Shown: positions 17,689-27,559, counted from the stretch's first letter. The stretch is 64,000 nt of DNA from Thalassotalea sp. ND16A (GCF_000764205.1 NZ_JQDZ01000123.1:62001-126000), one strand, 5' to 3'. The notes: generated by a model not told the origin, from the letters alone. Program-made: numbers and translations.

Positions 17689-19989
17689 ATGCAAAACGAT
17701 ATTCGAGCCACAGCTCAGGCTACAACCAAAGTAAAAGCTAAGGCAAAAGTTCAAGCCACAACTGAGACAAAAGTTCAGGCCGAAACTATTGCCGAAGTTA
17801 TGCCCGATATCAGGGCGATAAGCAACGCCAACCATAGCAACCCGTTTGGGGTGTTAGGCATGCACGCCAATGCTGAGGGCTATTTGCAAATTAATGTATT
17901 CCAGCCACAAGCGAGTGCAGTCGCGCTGGTCGATGGTCAAGGCAAGGTCATTGCCAAGCTGGAACAGCTCAATGACAGTGGCTTTTTTAGTAAAGTAACG
18001 CGTCGCAAAAAATCGTTTAGCTACCAATTGAAAATCACTGACGGTCAGGGGGAACGGATAATTACCGACCCTTATGGCTGTTCGCCGCTGTTGACTGATT
18101 TGGATGTGTATCTGTTTAATGAAGGTAAACATAAAACCTTACACCACACACTGGGCGCCCACTGCGTAGAACATGACAACCGGAAAGGGGTTTCGTTTAT
18201 TGTATGGGCACCCAATGCCAGCCATGTCAGTGTGGTCGGTGATTTTAATCACTGGGATGGTCGTCTGCACGTGCTGCGCAAGCGCCTGGAATGCGGCCTT
18301 TGGGAAATCTTTATTCCAGAAAACGCTAGCTATTCACCCCTTACTGCCGGCAGTAATTACAAATTTGAAATCAAAGACAGTTCCGGACATTTGCTGCCGT
18401 TAAAGGCCGATCCGTTTGGTGTGCAAGCACAGTTTCGTCCTGAGACGTCCTCGGTGGTTAGCGGGGAATGTAATTTTGACTGGCAAGATCAGCAATGGCT
18501 GAGCAGCCGCGAGTTACGTAACTCGCGCAACAGTGCCATTAGTATTTATGAATTGCATTTAGGCTCGTGGCAACGCGATACCAATAATAACTTTTTAAAC
18601 TATCGTGATATCGCTGACCGGTTGATCCCTTACACCCTGGATATGGGCTTTACTCATATTCAGTTGATGCCGGTCAGTGAATATCCGTTCGATGGTTCCT
18701 GGGGCTATCAACCCGTTGGTTTGTTTGCTCCTACCGCCCGTTTTGGCAGCAGCGACGATTTTAAATACTTTGTGCAAGCTTGTCATAAAGCGGACCTTGG
18801 TTTGCTGATTGACTGGGTGCCGGGTCATTTTCCAGTGGATCAGCACGGTTTAGCCAAATTTGATGGTACCTGTCTGTATGAGCATGAAGATTTACGTAAA
18901 GGTTTTCATCCCGACTGGAACACCCTGATTTATAACTTTGGCCGTACTGAAGTGGCCAACTTCTTACGTGCCAGCGCCATGCATTGGCTAGATACCTACC
19001 ACGTGGATGGCATCAGAGTAGACGCCGTTGCTTCGATGTTGTACTTAGATTACAGCCGAAATGACGGTGAGTGGCTCCCGAACGAGCATGGTGGTAATGA
19101 AAATTTAGAAGCGGTGGCGTTTTTACAGGAATTTAACGAAGAGCTTTATCGCGATTATCCTGGGGCGTTCTCGGTAGCCGAAGAATCCACCTCATGGCCG
19201 GGTGTGTCAAAACCCACCATCGACGGCGGTTTAGGTTTTGGTTACAAGTGGAACATGGGCTGGATGAACGATTCCTTGAAGTACTTCAGTCGTGATCCTA
19301 TCCATCGTCAACATCATCATAACGAACTCAGCTTTGGTTTGGTTTATGCGTTTGATGAAAACTTTGTCTTGCCATTAAGTCATGATGAAGTGGTCCATGG
19401 TAAAGGCTCAATACTGGGCCGTATGCCGGGTGATGACTGGCAACGCTTTGCCAATTTACGTGCATATTACAGCTTTATGTGGACTCATCCGGGCAAAAAA
19501 TTATTGTTTATGGGGGGGGAATTTGGCCAACAAGGCGAATGGAATCATGAGCAGGCACTTGACTGGCATTTGTTGGAGAATCGCTACCATAAGGGCGTTC
19601 AGCAGCTAGTGAAAGACTTAAATGCTCTGTATAAAACCACCCAGGCCCTGTATCAAAAAGACTGTCAGGCAGAAGGCTTTGAATGGGTTGATCACCAAAA
19701 TGCGGAACAATCGATTTATAGCTATGTTCGCTATGGCGAAGCAGGCACCAACCCGCTATTAGTCGTATGTAATTTTACCCCGAATGTTCATCATAAGTTT
19801 CGGGTAGGTACGCCAAAAGCCGGTTTTTGCGCGGAAGTGCTTAATTCTGATGCCGCCGTTTATGGTGGCAGCAATGTTGGTAACTTAGGTGGCGTAGATA
19901 GCGAAGCAACGCCGTGGCAAGGTTTTGACCAATCCATTGCAATCAGTGTGCCGCCGTTAGCAACTCTGGCGTTTGAGCTTAAGGGCTAA
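17689..19989 (+). CDS. glgB: 1,4-alpha-glucan branching enzyme
   Basis: A 766-residue GH13 enzyme that introduces alpha-1,6 branches into glycogen. It has the N1 region (NPFGVLGMH), an N2/CBM48 module (SFIVWAPNASHVSVVGDFNHWDG) and a catalytic barrel with the nucleophile Asp in DGIRVDAV, acid Glu in SVAEEST and third acid Asp in LSHDEVVHGK. A C-terminal beta domain follows. The first ~35 residues are an unusual low-complexity Ala/Lys/Thr/Val/Gln tract (repeats of TKVKA/KVQA type) not expected in the family; the conserved protein begins around residue 40. The gene lies 35 bp after glgP and 3 bp before the glgX remnant. Confidence 0.94.
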   Translation: MQNDIRATAQATTKVKAKAKVQATTETKVQAETIAEVMPDIRAISNANHSNPFGVLGMHANAEGYLQINVFQPQASAVALVDGQGKVIAKLEQLNDSGFFSKVTRRKKSFSYQLKITDGQGERIITDPYGCSPLLTDLDVYLFNEGKHKTLHHTLGAHCVEHDNRKGVSFIVWAPNASHVSVVGDFNHWDGRLHVLRKRLECGLWEIFIPENASYSPLTAGSNYKFEIKDSSGHLLPLKADPFGVQAQFRPETSSVVSGECNFDWQDQQWLSSRELRNSRNSAISIYELHLGSWQRDTNNNFLNYRDIADRLIPYTLDMGFTHIQLMPVSEYPFDGSWGYQPVGLFAPTARFGSSDDFKYFVQACHKADLGLLIDWVPGHFPVDQHGLAKFDGTCLYEHEDLRKGFHPDWNTLIYNFGRTEVANFLRASAMHWLDTYHVDGIRVDAVASMLYLDYSRNDGEWLPNEHGGNENLEAVAFLQEFNEELYRDYPGAFSVAEESTSWPGVSKPTIDGGLGFGYKWNMGWMNDSLKYFSRDPIHRQHHHNELSFGLVYAFDENFVLPLSHDEVVHGKGSILGRMPGDDWQRFANLRAYYSFMWTHPGKKLLFMGGEFGQQGEWNHEQALDWHLLENRYHKGVQQLVKDLNALYKTTQALYQKDCQAEGFEWVDHQNAEQSIYSYVRYGEAGTNPLLVVCNFTPNVHHKFRVGTPKAGFCAEVLNSDAAVYGGSNVGNLGGVDSEATPWQGFDQSIAISVPPLATLAFELKG

Positions 19990-19992
19990 GTG

Positions 19993-20283
19993 ATGCAAGT
20001 ACAAACGATGCAAGAGCAAGCGGGCAAACATTATCCGCTTGGCAGCAATGTTGACGGTCAGGGCACTAATCTTGCCCTGCGGATCATTATTAATGCGCAT
20101 CACCAACAAAATATACTCCATTTGCCGAAACCTCCAGGCAAATGGCGACAAATAATCAATACCGCTGATAGTAAAGCGGAAATTAGCGCCACCGAAATCG
20201 ATGATTCGTTATTATCCATTGTCGGTTGGAGCCGTTCAGTGCTGACTTATAGCCATTTAGACACTCAGGGATTACCATTATGA
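19993..20283 (+). pseudogene. glgX: glgX remnant with in-frame internal deletion
   Basis: A 96-codon open frame that looks like the two ends of a glycogen debranching enzyme joined together. GKHYPLGSNVDGQGTNLAL matches the conserved GlgX N terminus, and INAHHQQNILHLPKPPGKWRQ with the following IINTAD matches the C-terminal beta domain. The whole catalytic barrel, roughly 550-600 residues, is missing between them (junction near residue 31). No GH13 catalytic residue remains, so no enzyme activity is expected. The stop overlaps the malQ start (ATGA), so its translation may still feed ribosomes to malQ, which could explain why the frame stays open. The remnant call is inferred from remembered family motifs. 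Confidence 0.75.
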
Positions 20284-22460
20284 CTCCACTTCAACAACTT
20301 GCCGAACAGGTAGGTTTTCATCCGAATTATAAAGACAGCTATGGCAACATTGTCCATGCCAACATTGACGCGGTAACAAGTTTGCTAGTGGCGATGGGTT
20401 ACGACTTGAGTACTGATCAGAAAATTTTAGCTAGTGCCGAACAATTGCAGAATCGCTCGTGGTTATCATTGAGCCCGGCAATGCAGATGGTAAAAGCGGA
20501 GGCGCCGCAACATACCGCATGGCTAAGCGTAAATGTCGCCGATGTAACGAAAGCTGTTGACTGGAAAATTACTCTCGAAGATGGCGGAGTGTTATCGGGC
20601 TCGGCAGCAGTTGCGAGTTTAGCTGTGTTCGATGAAGCTCAAGTGGGCGGTAACCACTACCAAAAATTAACCCTGGTTTTACCGAAATTAGTGGAAGGTT
20701 ATCATCAGCTTACCCTGGTTCTTGGTGAGCAAACCAGTAGCAGTCATTTAATTGTTGCGCCGCAAACCTGTTTAAGCCCAAGTGAAGCGGCAAATTACCG
20801 CATGTGGGGATTGGCGGCACAACTTTACTCGGTGAAATCAGTAAATAGCTGGGGCATGGGGGATTTTGGCGACTTGAAAAATTTGGTGGTTGAATCCGCT
20901 AAACGTGGCGTTACCGCCATTGGTTTAAACCCGCTACATCCGCTGTATCCAGATAACCCAGCGCACATTAGCCCATATTCACCGACGAGTCGTTGTTTCT
21001 TAAACAGCCTTTATATCGATGTCACTAGCGTCGATAACTATGAAAGCTGTAAAGCGGTTCAAAGTTTAGTAAATAGCGAAGACTTTCAACACCATATCAG
21101 AGAGGCCAACAATAAAGAATTTATCGATTACCCTTATGCCGCGCACTTGAAGTTTCAGGCACTAGAGCTGTTATATGCTGATTTCGTTAACAAGCACCTT
21201 GCTAAAAGCACAGGCTTTGCTCGGCAGTATCAAGAATTTTGTCAGGAAATGGGTGATGATCTGCTAGAACTTGCCACATTTGATGCACTTTATGAACATT
21301 TTAGAAAAATTGATGAAAACACTTATGGCTGGAAAGCCTGGCCTGAAGAGTACCAAGATCCAGCAAGCACTGCCGTGACTAAATTCAAGCAAGAGCACAG
21401 TGAACGCATTGGCTATTTTCAATTCTTACAATTTGTTGCCGATAGCCAATTAGGCGCTGCCGCCAGGCAAACCAAAACCGATGATATGCCAATAGGTTTA
21501 TATCTCGATTTAGCCGTAGGCTGTGACGGTAGTGGCGCCGAAGTCTGGGCCGACAAGCACAGCTATGTTTCTGGTGCAGCCGTTGGCGCCCCGCCTGATG
21601 CAATGAACACATTAGGCCAAGACTGGGGGCTTACGCCAATTAATCCAGTAGCATTACAAGAGCAAGGCTATTTACCGTTAGTAAAGGCATTAAGAAGCAA
21701 TATGCGCCATGCTGGCGCGTTACGAATTGATCATGTGTTGGGGCTAATGCGTCAATATTGGGTGGCACCTGGCATGGCCGCTGATCAAGGTGTGTATATT
21801 ACCTTCCCATTAGAAGATATTTTTCGGATTATCGCGCTTGAGTCTCGCCGTAATAACTGTGTGGTGATTGGTGAAGATTTGGGCAATGTGCCAGATGGTT
21901 TTGGCGATATCATGGCTCAAGCTGGTCTCTTATCGTATAAAGTGTTGTTTTTTGAGCGTTGGGAGTCGGGTTTGTATTTCCGACCTGAAGAGTATCTTGA
22001 ACAATCTATGGTAACGGTTTCTACCCACGATTTATCAACGCTGGCCGGTTGGTGGACAGGGAATGATTTAAAATGGCGGCAAGAGCTTAACTTGTATCCC
22101 AATGAGCAAATGGGTCAGGATGAGCGATCGGGCCGAGTTACCGACAGAGAACAGTTACTCTCGGCATTAGAATTTGAAGGTGTGATAAATAAGGCTCATT
22201 TTCCACCAACGAAACCGGCTTTGATCAATGCTGAGTTATCACGAGCAGTGCAAGCGTTTTTAGCAAAAGCACCAAGTAGAGTTTTACTGGTACCCTTAGA
22301 GGATGCGTTAGGCTTGCATGAACAAGTGAACATTCCGGGGACGATCGATGAGCATCCAAACTGGCGTCGTCGTTTGCCATACACCATCAATGAATTTTGG
22401 CAACATCAGGATATGAACAACTTGGTTGGGGTGATGAACCAGGAACGCCCGAAGGGCTAA
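20280..22460 (+). CDS. malQ: 4-alpha-glucanotransferase (amylomaltase)
   Basis: A 726-residue GH77 enzyme that disproportionates maltodextrins in the cytoplasm, making longer chains for phosphorylase and releasing glucose. The catalytic residues are visible: Asp in ALRIDHVLGL, Glu in VIGEDLGNVPDG and Asp in VSTHDLSTLAGWW. The extra N-terminal domain of the E. coli-type MalQ is present (first ~170 residues, starting PLQQLAEQVG). The start codon overlaps the glgX-remnant stop (ATGA), a sign of coupled translation. It is in one operon with glgP, glgB and the amylase gene that follows 12 bp later. Confidence 0.94.
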   Translation: MTPLQQLAEQVGFHPNYKDSYGNIVHANIDAVTSLLVAMGYDLSTDQKILASAEQLQNRSWLSLSPAMQMVKAEAPQHTAWLSVNVADVTKAVDWKITLEDGGVLSGSAAVASLAVFDEAQVGGNHYQKLTLVLPKLVEGYHQLTLVLGEQTSSSHLIVAPQTCLSPSEAANYRMWGLAAQLYSVKSVNSWGMGDFGDLKNLVVESAKRGVTAIGLNPLHPLYPDNPAHISPYSPTSRCFLNSLYIDVTSVDNYESCKAVQSLVNSEDFQHHIREANNKEFIDYPYAAHLKFQALELLYADFVNKHLAKSTGFARQYQEFCQEMGDDLLELATFDALYEHFRKIDENTYGWKAWPEEYQDPASTAVTKFKQEHSERIGYFQFLQFVADSQLGAAARQTKTDDMPIGLYLDLAVGCDGSGAEVWADKHSYVSGAAVGAPPDAMNTLGQDWGLTPINPVALQEQGYLPLVKALRSNMRHAGALRIDHVLGLMRQYWVAPGMAADQGVYITFPLEDIFRIIALESRRNNCVVIGEDLGNVPDGFGDIMAQAGLLSYKVLFFERWESGLYFRPEEYLEQSMVTVSTHDLSTLAGWWTGNDLKWRQELNLYPNEQMGQDERSGRVTDREQLLSALEFEGVINKAHFPPTKPALINAELSRAVQAFLAKAPSRVLLVPLEDALGLHEQVNIPGTIDEHPNWRRRLPYTINEFWQHQDMNNLVGVMNQERPKG

Positions 22461-22472
22461 ACTGAAATAGGT

Positions 22473-24287
22473 ATGAAGATGAATAAATTGAATAAACTGG
22501 CTGTTTTAAGCTTATGCACCTTAGCGTTAACCGGCTGCGATACGGCGAAAAACAATGGCGAAAATGCGACGACAGCGCAGCAATCGCCAGAGCTGAAAAT
22601 ACCAGTACCACAAAGAAGCACGGCTAAAATTAGCACGCAGTTGCCGCACTACCTTGAACGGGATGTTCGTGATGAAGTCTTTTACTTCGTCATGCCTGAT
22701 AGATTTCAAAACGGCGATAGCAGTAATGACAATGGCTCGAAAACGTTGCCAGAATCACAAGGTGGCTTCGATCCAACGAGCAATGGTCATTATCACGGTG
22801 GCGACATTGTTGGCTTAAAAGATAAACTGCCATACCTGCAAGATTTAGGTATTACTGCCCTTTGGATGACGCCGATCATGCGCAACCAGGCAGTACAAGG
22901 TGACAGCAGTGGTTATCATGGCTACTGGGTATTGGATTTCACCGAGATTGACCCGCACTTAGGTACTAACCAAGACCTGAAACAGTTAATTGACGCCGCC
23001 CATAAGCTTAACATTAAAGTGTTTTTTGACATCATCGCCAATCACTCGGCCGATGTGATTAAATTCAAAGAATGTCATGGCGAAGACGGCCAGCAATGGT
23101 TAGGAAAAACGCCTGGCCTGTGTGATTACATTAGCAAGCAGCAGTTACAAAATGGTGAGGGCTATTCAGAGTTTGTCCCTGAGGGCCAAGAAAACCTGAA
23201 AGTACCGGCCTGGCTTAACGACACTCAGTATTACAACAATCAGGGCGACAGTACCTGGCAAGGTGAGAGTGCCGTTTATGGTGATTTTGCCGGACTCGAC
23301 GATATTGATACCGCCAACCCGGTTGTAGTTGAAAAAATGATCGAATTGTTTAAAGGTGTGGTATCAGAGTTTAAACCTGACGGCTTTCGTATCGATACGG
23401 TAAAGCACGTCAATTTGGAATTCTGGACAGAATTTTCACCGGCCATAGTCGACCATGCAAAATCGATAGGCATTCCCCAATTCTTCATGTTCGGCGAAGT
23501 TTACGATTTTACACCAGAGTTTCTTAGCAAATTCACCACCCAAGGCAACTTACAGTCGATTTTAGATTTTGCTTTCCAGGGCGCCATGCAAAAAGTCCTG
23601 ATTGCAGGTAAAGGCACCGACCAGTTAGAGCAGCTGTTTAATGGTGACCATCATTACCAGGATGAAGACAGCGACAGCAGCATGTTGGTCACCTTCACCG
23701 GTAACCATGACATGGGCCGCTTTGCTTATATGTTGGATAAAGAGAATCCGGATATGAGCGAACAGGAAAAACTTGCCCGCATTAAATTATCTAATGCGTT
23801 AATGTATTTCTCCCGCGGTATCCCGGTAGTGTATTACGGCGATGAGCAAGGCTTTATTGGCGACGGTAATGATAAAAACTCACGTCAGGACATGATGCCG
23901 TCACTGGTGGATATTTATAATGACGATGACTTGCTCGGTACCGATAAAACCACTGCCGATGCAAACTTCGATCAGGACCATGTGCTTTATCAAGACTTGG
24001 TAAACCTGGCTAACATCTATGCAGATCATAGCGCCTTACGCCAGGGTAAACAGCAGCAAGTATACTCGCAGGCGACCCCTGGCTTATACGCTTTTACTCG
24101 CAGCGATGAGAGCGCGGAATACTTGATCGTTGCCAACACCGCAACCACAGATCAAAGCCAAACATTTACCATGCCGCAACACGGCTATGCACCTGTGGTT
24201 TTAGCTAAAGATAAAACGGAAAATAATGGCGTCGTGACTATCAATTTAGCGCCATTAAGTTACGCGATATACAAAGCAGAAAAGTAA
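22473..24287 (+). CDS. GH13 alpha-amylase-type lipoprotein
   Basis: A 604-residue glycoside hydrolase with a lipoprotein signal (lipobox LTGC, then Asp). An Asp directly after the lipidated Cys is the inner-membrane retention signal in E. coli, so a periplasmic, inner-membrane position is possible. The GH13 motifs are complete: FFDIIANH, DGFRIDTVKH (nucleophile Asp), MFGEVYDF (acid Glu) and FTGNHDMGRF. It likely cuts maltodextrins entering the periplasm. It is the last gene of the glgP operon and is followed by a terminator. A 63-bp stretch of its 3' end (24097-24159) recurs at 27362 with only three differences. Exact substrate preference cannot be read from sequence. Confidence 0.9.
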   Translation: MKMNKLNKLAVLSLCTLALTGCDTAKNNGENATTAQQSPELKIPVPQRSTAKISTQLPHYLERDVRDEVFYFVMPDRFQNGDSSNDNGSKTLPESQGGFDPTSNGHYHGGDIVGLKDKLPYLQDLGITALWMTPIMRNQAVQGDSSGYHGYWVLDFTEIDPHLGTNQDLKQLIDAAHKLNIKVFFDIIANHSADVIKFKECHGEDGQQWLGKTPGLCDYISKQQLQNGEGYSEFVPEGQENLKVPAWLNDTQYYNNQGDSTWQGESAVYGDFAGLDDIDTANPVVVEKMIELFKGVVSEFKPDGFRIDTVKHVNLEFWTEFSPAIVDHAKSIGIPQFFMFGEVYDFTPEFLSKFTTQGNLQSILDFAFQGAMQKVLIAGKGTDQLEQLFNGDHHYQDEDSDSSMLVTFTGNHDMGRFAYMLDKENPDMSEQEKLARIKLSNALMYFSRGIPVVYYGDEQGFIGDGNDKNSRQDMMPSLVDIYNDDDLLGTDKTTADANFDQDHVLYQDLVNLANIYADHSALRQGKQQQVYSQATPGLYAFTRSDESAEYLIVANTATTDQSQTFTMPQHGYAPVVLAKDKTENNGVVTINLAPLSYAIYKAEK

Positions 24288-24316
24288 GCTTTAGCGCAAT
24301 GTTATGAATGAATTTG

Positions 24317-24343
24317 AAAAGCCGAGCAATGCTCGGCTTTTTT
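24317..24343 (+). terminator. Rho-independent terminator of the glgP-amylase operon
   Basis: The stem AAAAGCCGAGC / GCTCGGCTTTT with a short loop, followed by a T-run. Confidence 0.9.
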
Positions 24344-24358
24344 CTGAAAAATTAATGC

Positions 24359-24420
24359 TATTCAAATCGAGCAGACAGTATGATTGCTAACTGATTTTGT
24401 CGTTTTCAATAAATACAGCG
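24359..24420 (-). pseudogene. Possible remnant of an outer-membrane protein 3' end
   Basis: Read on the minus strand, this stretch ends ILSARFE then stop, close to the LLLSARF end of the barrel protein at 27560. The adjoining bases (TCGGCTT...TTCTGAAAA...AAATCGAGC) also match those at about 27531-27573. Together with the amylase fragment at 27362 this suggests the original amylase-omp junction was duplicated around the secreted amylase gene. The match is short and gapped, so this is tentative. Confidence 0.4.
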
Positions 24421-24458
24421 TGCCTTCTCCTGTGTGTTTTTTAGACAAAAAATCAATG

Positions 24459-24468
24459 AATACGAATG
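24459..24468. promoter_or_regulatory. Degenerate LacI-type site upstream of secreted amylase
   Basis: AATACGAATG differs by two bases from the CATACGTATG palindrome seen upstream of glgP. It lies about 100 bp before the amylase start, where a promoter would be expected. A GACTCtaggcGAGTC inverted repeat follows closely at 24478-24492. Confidence 0.4.
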
Positions 24469-24564
24469 CAGACATTAGACTCTAGGCGAGTCTCTGTGTA
24501 GTGTTATTTTTCGCATAAAGCGGAATATAGAAAAAATAATTGAATTTAATTTAATGGGGGAACT

Positions 24565-27309
24565 ATGACTAATGCGTTTCATGGAGTTAAACAGAAAATA
24601 CAAAATTCATTACCGATGATTCAAAAAATTCTATCTATATCGGCCATTATCACCGGGCTATTAACCACTAGCTCTGTTGTTGCTTTGACTGATGACGATA
24701 CAACTAACCTGCTCACTAATAATAAATCTATCAATAAATTATTCGCTCAAAAAGATGAAATACTTTTGTATCGTTTTGATGTACCCCAAGGGACGAAAGA
24801 AGTGGTATTTCAATCGCGTCATGGTAAAGGAAATGCTGATTTGTATGTTAAATTAGCTAGCAAACCGTCGTTAGCAGATTATGATTTTTCTTCCATAGGT
24901 AAAATGAATAAAGAAAAAATTGTCATTAAAGACCCACAGCATGGACTCTACTATATTGGTGTCAACGCAACCGAAAGCTTCAATAAATTACAATTAATAG
25001 CCAAAGTTAAACACCCTGATTACTTTGTCTTGCTAAACAAGATCGTAAAACCTGAACTGAGAAAAGGTACAGGTAAAGATCTGCGTTTTAGGTTCGATGT
25101 GCCGGATAATGCAACGGAGCTGACTTTTTCCAGCGGTGGTGGTACGGGAAATGCTGATCTTTATGTCAAACATGGGACGTGGGCAACGACCACCGATTTT
25201 GATTATGTAGGCAATAATGAAACCAATGATGAAACATTAACAATTGCCAACAGTAATGTATTGGCGGGCACCTATTATGTAACGGTGCATGCTGAACACA
25301 GCTATAAAAATCTCAATTTCACCGCAAGCTATGCTCTGGATGAAGCAGAGCCGACCGAACCAACAGAGCCGACTGAACCAACAGAGCCGACCGAACCAAC
25401 AGAGCCGACCGAACCAACAGAGCCGACTGAACCAACAGAGCCGACTGAACCAACAGAGCCAACAGAGCCAACTGAGCCGACTGAACCGCCAGAGCTAACT
25501 GACCCCGTTATTGCTCAGGCAAATGGTGTCATGATGCAGTACTTTAATTGGTATACGCCAAACGACGGATCATTATGGACAGAGGTGGCTCAACAAGCTC
25601 AAAACTTAGCTGATGCGGGCATAACTGCATTATGGCTGCCACCAGCCTATAAGGGTAGCGCCGGAGGAGCTGATGTTGGTTATGGTGTTTATGATATGTA
25701 TGATCTTGGTGAGTTTGATCAAAAGGGCAGTGTTCGTACTAAGTACGGCAGCAAAGATGAGTACCTTACTGCAATCAATGAAGCTCATAGTCATGGTATC
25801 CAAATCTACGGTGATGTAGTGTTTAACCATCGTGGTGGTGCAGATGCTACTGAATCCGTTACGGCGGTAAGAGTTGACTGGAATGATCGCAATCAGGAGC
25901 TGGGCGCTGATGTCCAGATTGATGCCTGGACAGAGTTTAACTTCCCGGGACGTGGCAATACCTATTCAGACTTTAAGTGGCGTTGGTATCATTTTGACGG
26001 CGTTGATTGGGCAGCAAATCTGAATGAAAGCAGTATCTTTAAATTCCGTGGTATAGGTAAAGCCTGGGATTGGGAAGTTGCAACAGAAAATGGTAATTAC
26101 GATTACCTGATGTTTGCCGACTTAGATATGGATCATCCCGAGGTTGTTCAAGAATTAAAAGATTGGGGTGAATGGTATGTAGATTTCGCCAATGTTGACG
26201 GTTTCCGTTTGGACGCAGTCAAACATGTTAAATTTGCGTTCTTTAATGAGTGGTTAGATCATATCCGAACAGCTACACAAAAAGAATTGTTTACCGTTGG
26301 TGAGTTCTGGAGTTACAACAAAGAACAATTGCATCACTTCATTGCTCAAACGGGTGGTCGTATGTCATTGTTTGACGCGCCATTGCACATGAATTTTCAC
26401 ATCGCTTCAGCAAGCGGTGGTGGCTATGACATGCGCAGCATCATGGACAATACCTTAATGAAAGAACAGCCTGGTCTGGCGGTAACGCTAGTTGATAATC
26501 ACGATACACAGCCTTGTCAGGCGTTAGAATCTGCCGTTCAAGACTGGTTTAAACCATTAGCCTATGCATTTATTTTACTACGTGAGCAAGGCTACCCTAA
26601 TATCTTTCATGCGGATTACTATGGTGCAAATTACACCACCTCAGATAATGGTTGTGACAATACCCAAATCACCATTACTTCGCAAAAGGAAAATATTGAT
26701 GAGCTGCTTGCTGCGCGTAAAGAATATGCTTATGGGGCTCAAATCGATTACTTGGATCACCAAGACATCATCGGTTGGACCCGATTGGGTGATGCTGAAC
26801 ATGTAACTGCTATGGCCGTGATCATGACTGACGGACCTGGTGGTGTTAAATGGATGGATGTGGCACGTGTAAACACCCAGTTTATCGATGTAACAGGTAA
26901 CCGCTCAGAAGTTATCACCACCAATAACGATGGTTGGGGAGAATTTCCGGTGAACGGTGGTTCGTATGCGGTGTGGGTTGAACAAACTGCCGATGATACT
27001 CCACCTGAGCCACCGGTAACCGAGGTACAGGTAACACTGAACTGTGCGAATGGGAACACCTATCTAGGGCAAAACGTATATGCGGTGGGTAATATTGACG
27101 CCTTGGGTAATTGGGATGTAAATAATGCTTTGCTATTAAATGCCGACAACTACCCTACCTGGAGTGCTCAGGTAACTTTGGCGCCAGTAACTGCAGTCGA
27201 ATGGAAATGCGTTAAAGTTGACGGCAGTAATACCGAGTGGCAATCAGGTAATAACAATAGCTTTACTTCTCCGGAAACGGGCACTGCCGACAGCAATGGT
27301 GGCTTTTAA
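24565..27309 (+). CDS. Secreted multidomain alpha-amylase (PPC-PPC-GH13-CBM20)
   Basis: A 914-residue exported amylase. After an N-terminal hydrophobic segment (about residues 20-40) come two PPC-like domains, each with a GNADLYVK motif (near residues 91 and 194). A Glu-Pro-Thr repeat linker (residues 262 to about 310) follows. The GH13 barrel begins NGVMMQYFNWY, typical of liquefying amylases, with catalytic Asp in DGFRLDAVKH, Glu in TVGEFWSY and Asp in LVDNHDTQ. The last ~100 residues resemble a CBM20 starch-binding module (YAVGNIDALGNWDV; EWKCVKVDG). It should act on raw or polymeric starch outside the cell. It stands alone with its own upstream region, and flanking duplicated sequence suggests it was inserted between the glgP operon and the omp gene. 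Confidence 0.93.
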   Translation: MTNAFHGVKQKIQNSLPMIQKILSISAIITGLLTTSSVVALTDDDTTNLLTNNKSINKLFAQKDEILLYRFDVPQGTKEVVFQSRHGKGNADLYVKLASKPSLADYDFSSIGKMNKEKIVIKDPQHGLYYIGVNATESFNKLQLIAKVKHPDYFVLLNKIVKPELRKGTGKDLRFRFDVPDNATELTFSSGGGTGNADLYVKHGTWATTTDFDYVGNNETNDETLTIANSNVLAGTYYVTVHAEHSYKNLNFTASYALDEAEPTEPTEPTEPTEPTEPTEPTEPTEPTEPTEPTEPTEPTEPTEPTEPPELTDPVIAQANGVMMQYFNWYTPNDGSLWTEVAQQAQNLADAGITALWLPPAYKGSAGGADVGYGVYDMYDLGEFDQKGSVRTKYGSKDEYLTAINEAHSHGIQIYGDVVFNHRGGADATESVTAVRVDWNDRNQELGADVQIDAWTEFNFPGRGNTYSDFKWRWYHFDGVDWAANLNESSIFKFRGIGKAWDWEVATENGNYDYLMFADLDMDHPEVVQELKDWGEWYVDFANVDGFRLDAVKHVKFAFFNEWLDHIRTATQKELFTVGEFWSYNKEQLHHFIAQTGGRMSLFDAPLHMNFHIASASGGGYDMRSIMDNTLMKEQPGLAVTLVDNHDTQPCQALESAVQDWFKPLAYAFILLREQGYPNIFHADYYGANYTTSDNGCDNTQITITSQKENIDELLAARKEYAYGAQIDYLDHQDIIGWTRLGDAEHVTAMAVIMTDGPGGVKWMDVARVNTQFIDVTGNRSEVITTNNDGWGEFPVNGGSYAVWVEQTADDTPPEPPVTEVQVTLNCANGNTYLGQNVYAVGNIDALGNWDVNNALLLNADNYPTWSAQVTLAPVTAVEWKCVKVDGSNTEWQSGNNNSFTSPETGTADSNGGF
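25348..25494 (+). repeat. Tandem repeat encoding Glu-Pro-Thr linker
   Basis: Near-identical 9-bp units (GAGCCGACC/GAACCAACA types, often paired as 18-mers) encode a run of EPT tripeptides between the PPC and GH13 domains. Length variation by slippage between strains would be expected. Confidence 0.9.
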
Positions 27310-27361
27310 TTCATGGAATTAACTTAGAATTACCATGGGAGGGGATAAATTCTGTTACAAG

Positions 27362-27424
27362 CTCGCAGCAATGAGAGCGCGGAATACTTAATCGTTGCCA
27401 ATACCGCAACCACAGATCAAAGCC
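27362..27424 (+). pseudogene. Fragment of amylase lipoprotein 3' end
   Basis: These 63 bp match 24097-24159 in the amylase lipoprotein gene with three substitutions, and encode the same SNESAEYLIVANTATTDQS-type segment. There is no start or upstream coding sequence; the frame runs into a stop at 27429. It is a fragment left just downstream of the secreted amylase gene. Confidence 0.85.
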
Positions 27425-27480
27425 GGACTTAGGTTCAAGCCGTTTGGCTAACGTAAAGTTTCTTTGGCTAGAAAAAATTA

Positions 27481-27513
27481 AAGAGGGTTATGGTTTAACA
27501 TAACCCTCTTTTC
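27481..27513. terminator. Bidirectional terminator between secreted amylase and barrel-protein gene
   Basis: The stem AAGAGGGTTATG / CATAACCCTCTT with loop GTTTAA is followed by TT. It can serve the amylase fragment/secreted amylase on the plus strand and the convergent barrel-protein gene. Confidence 0.85.
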
Positions 27514-27559
27514 GTTGCTTCTTTTCAAATTCGGCTTATTTCTGAAAATTTAACACTTA

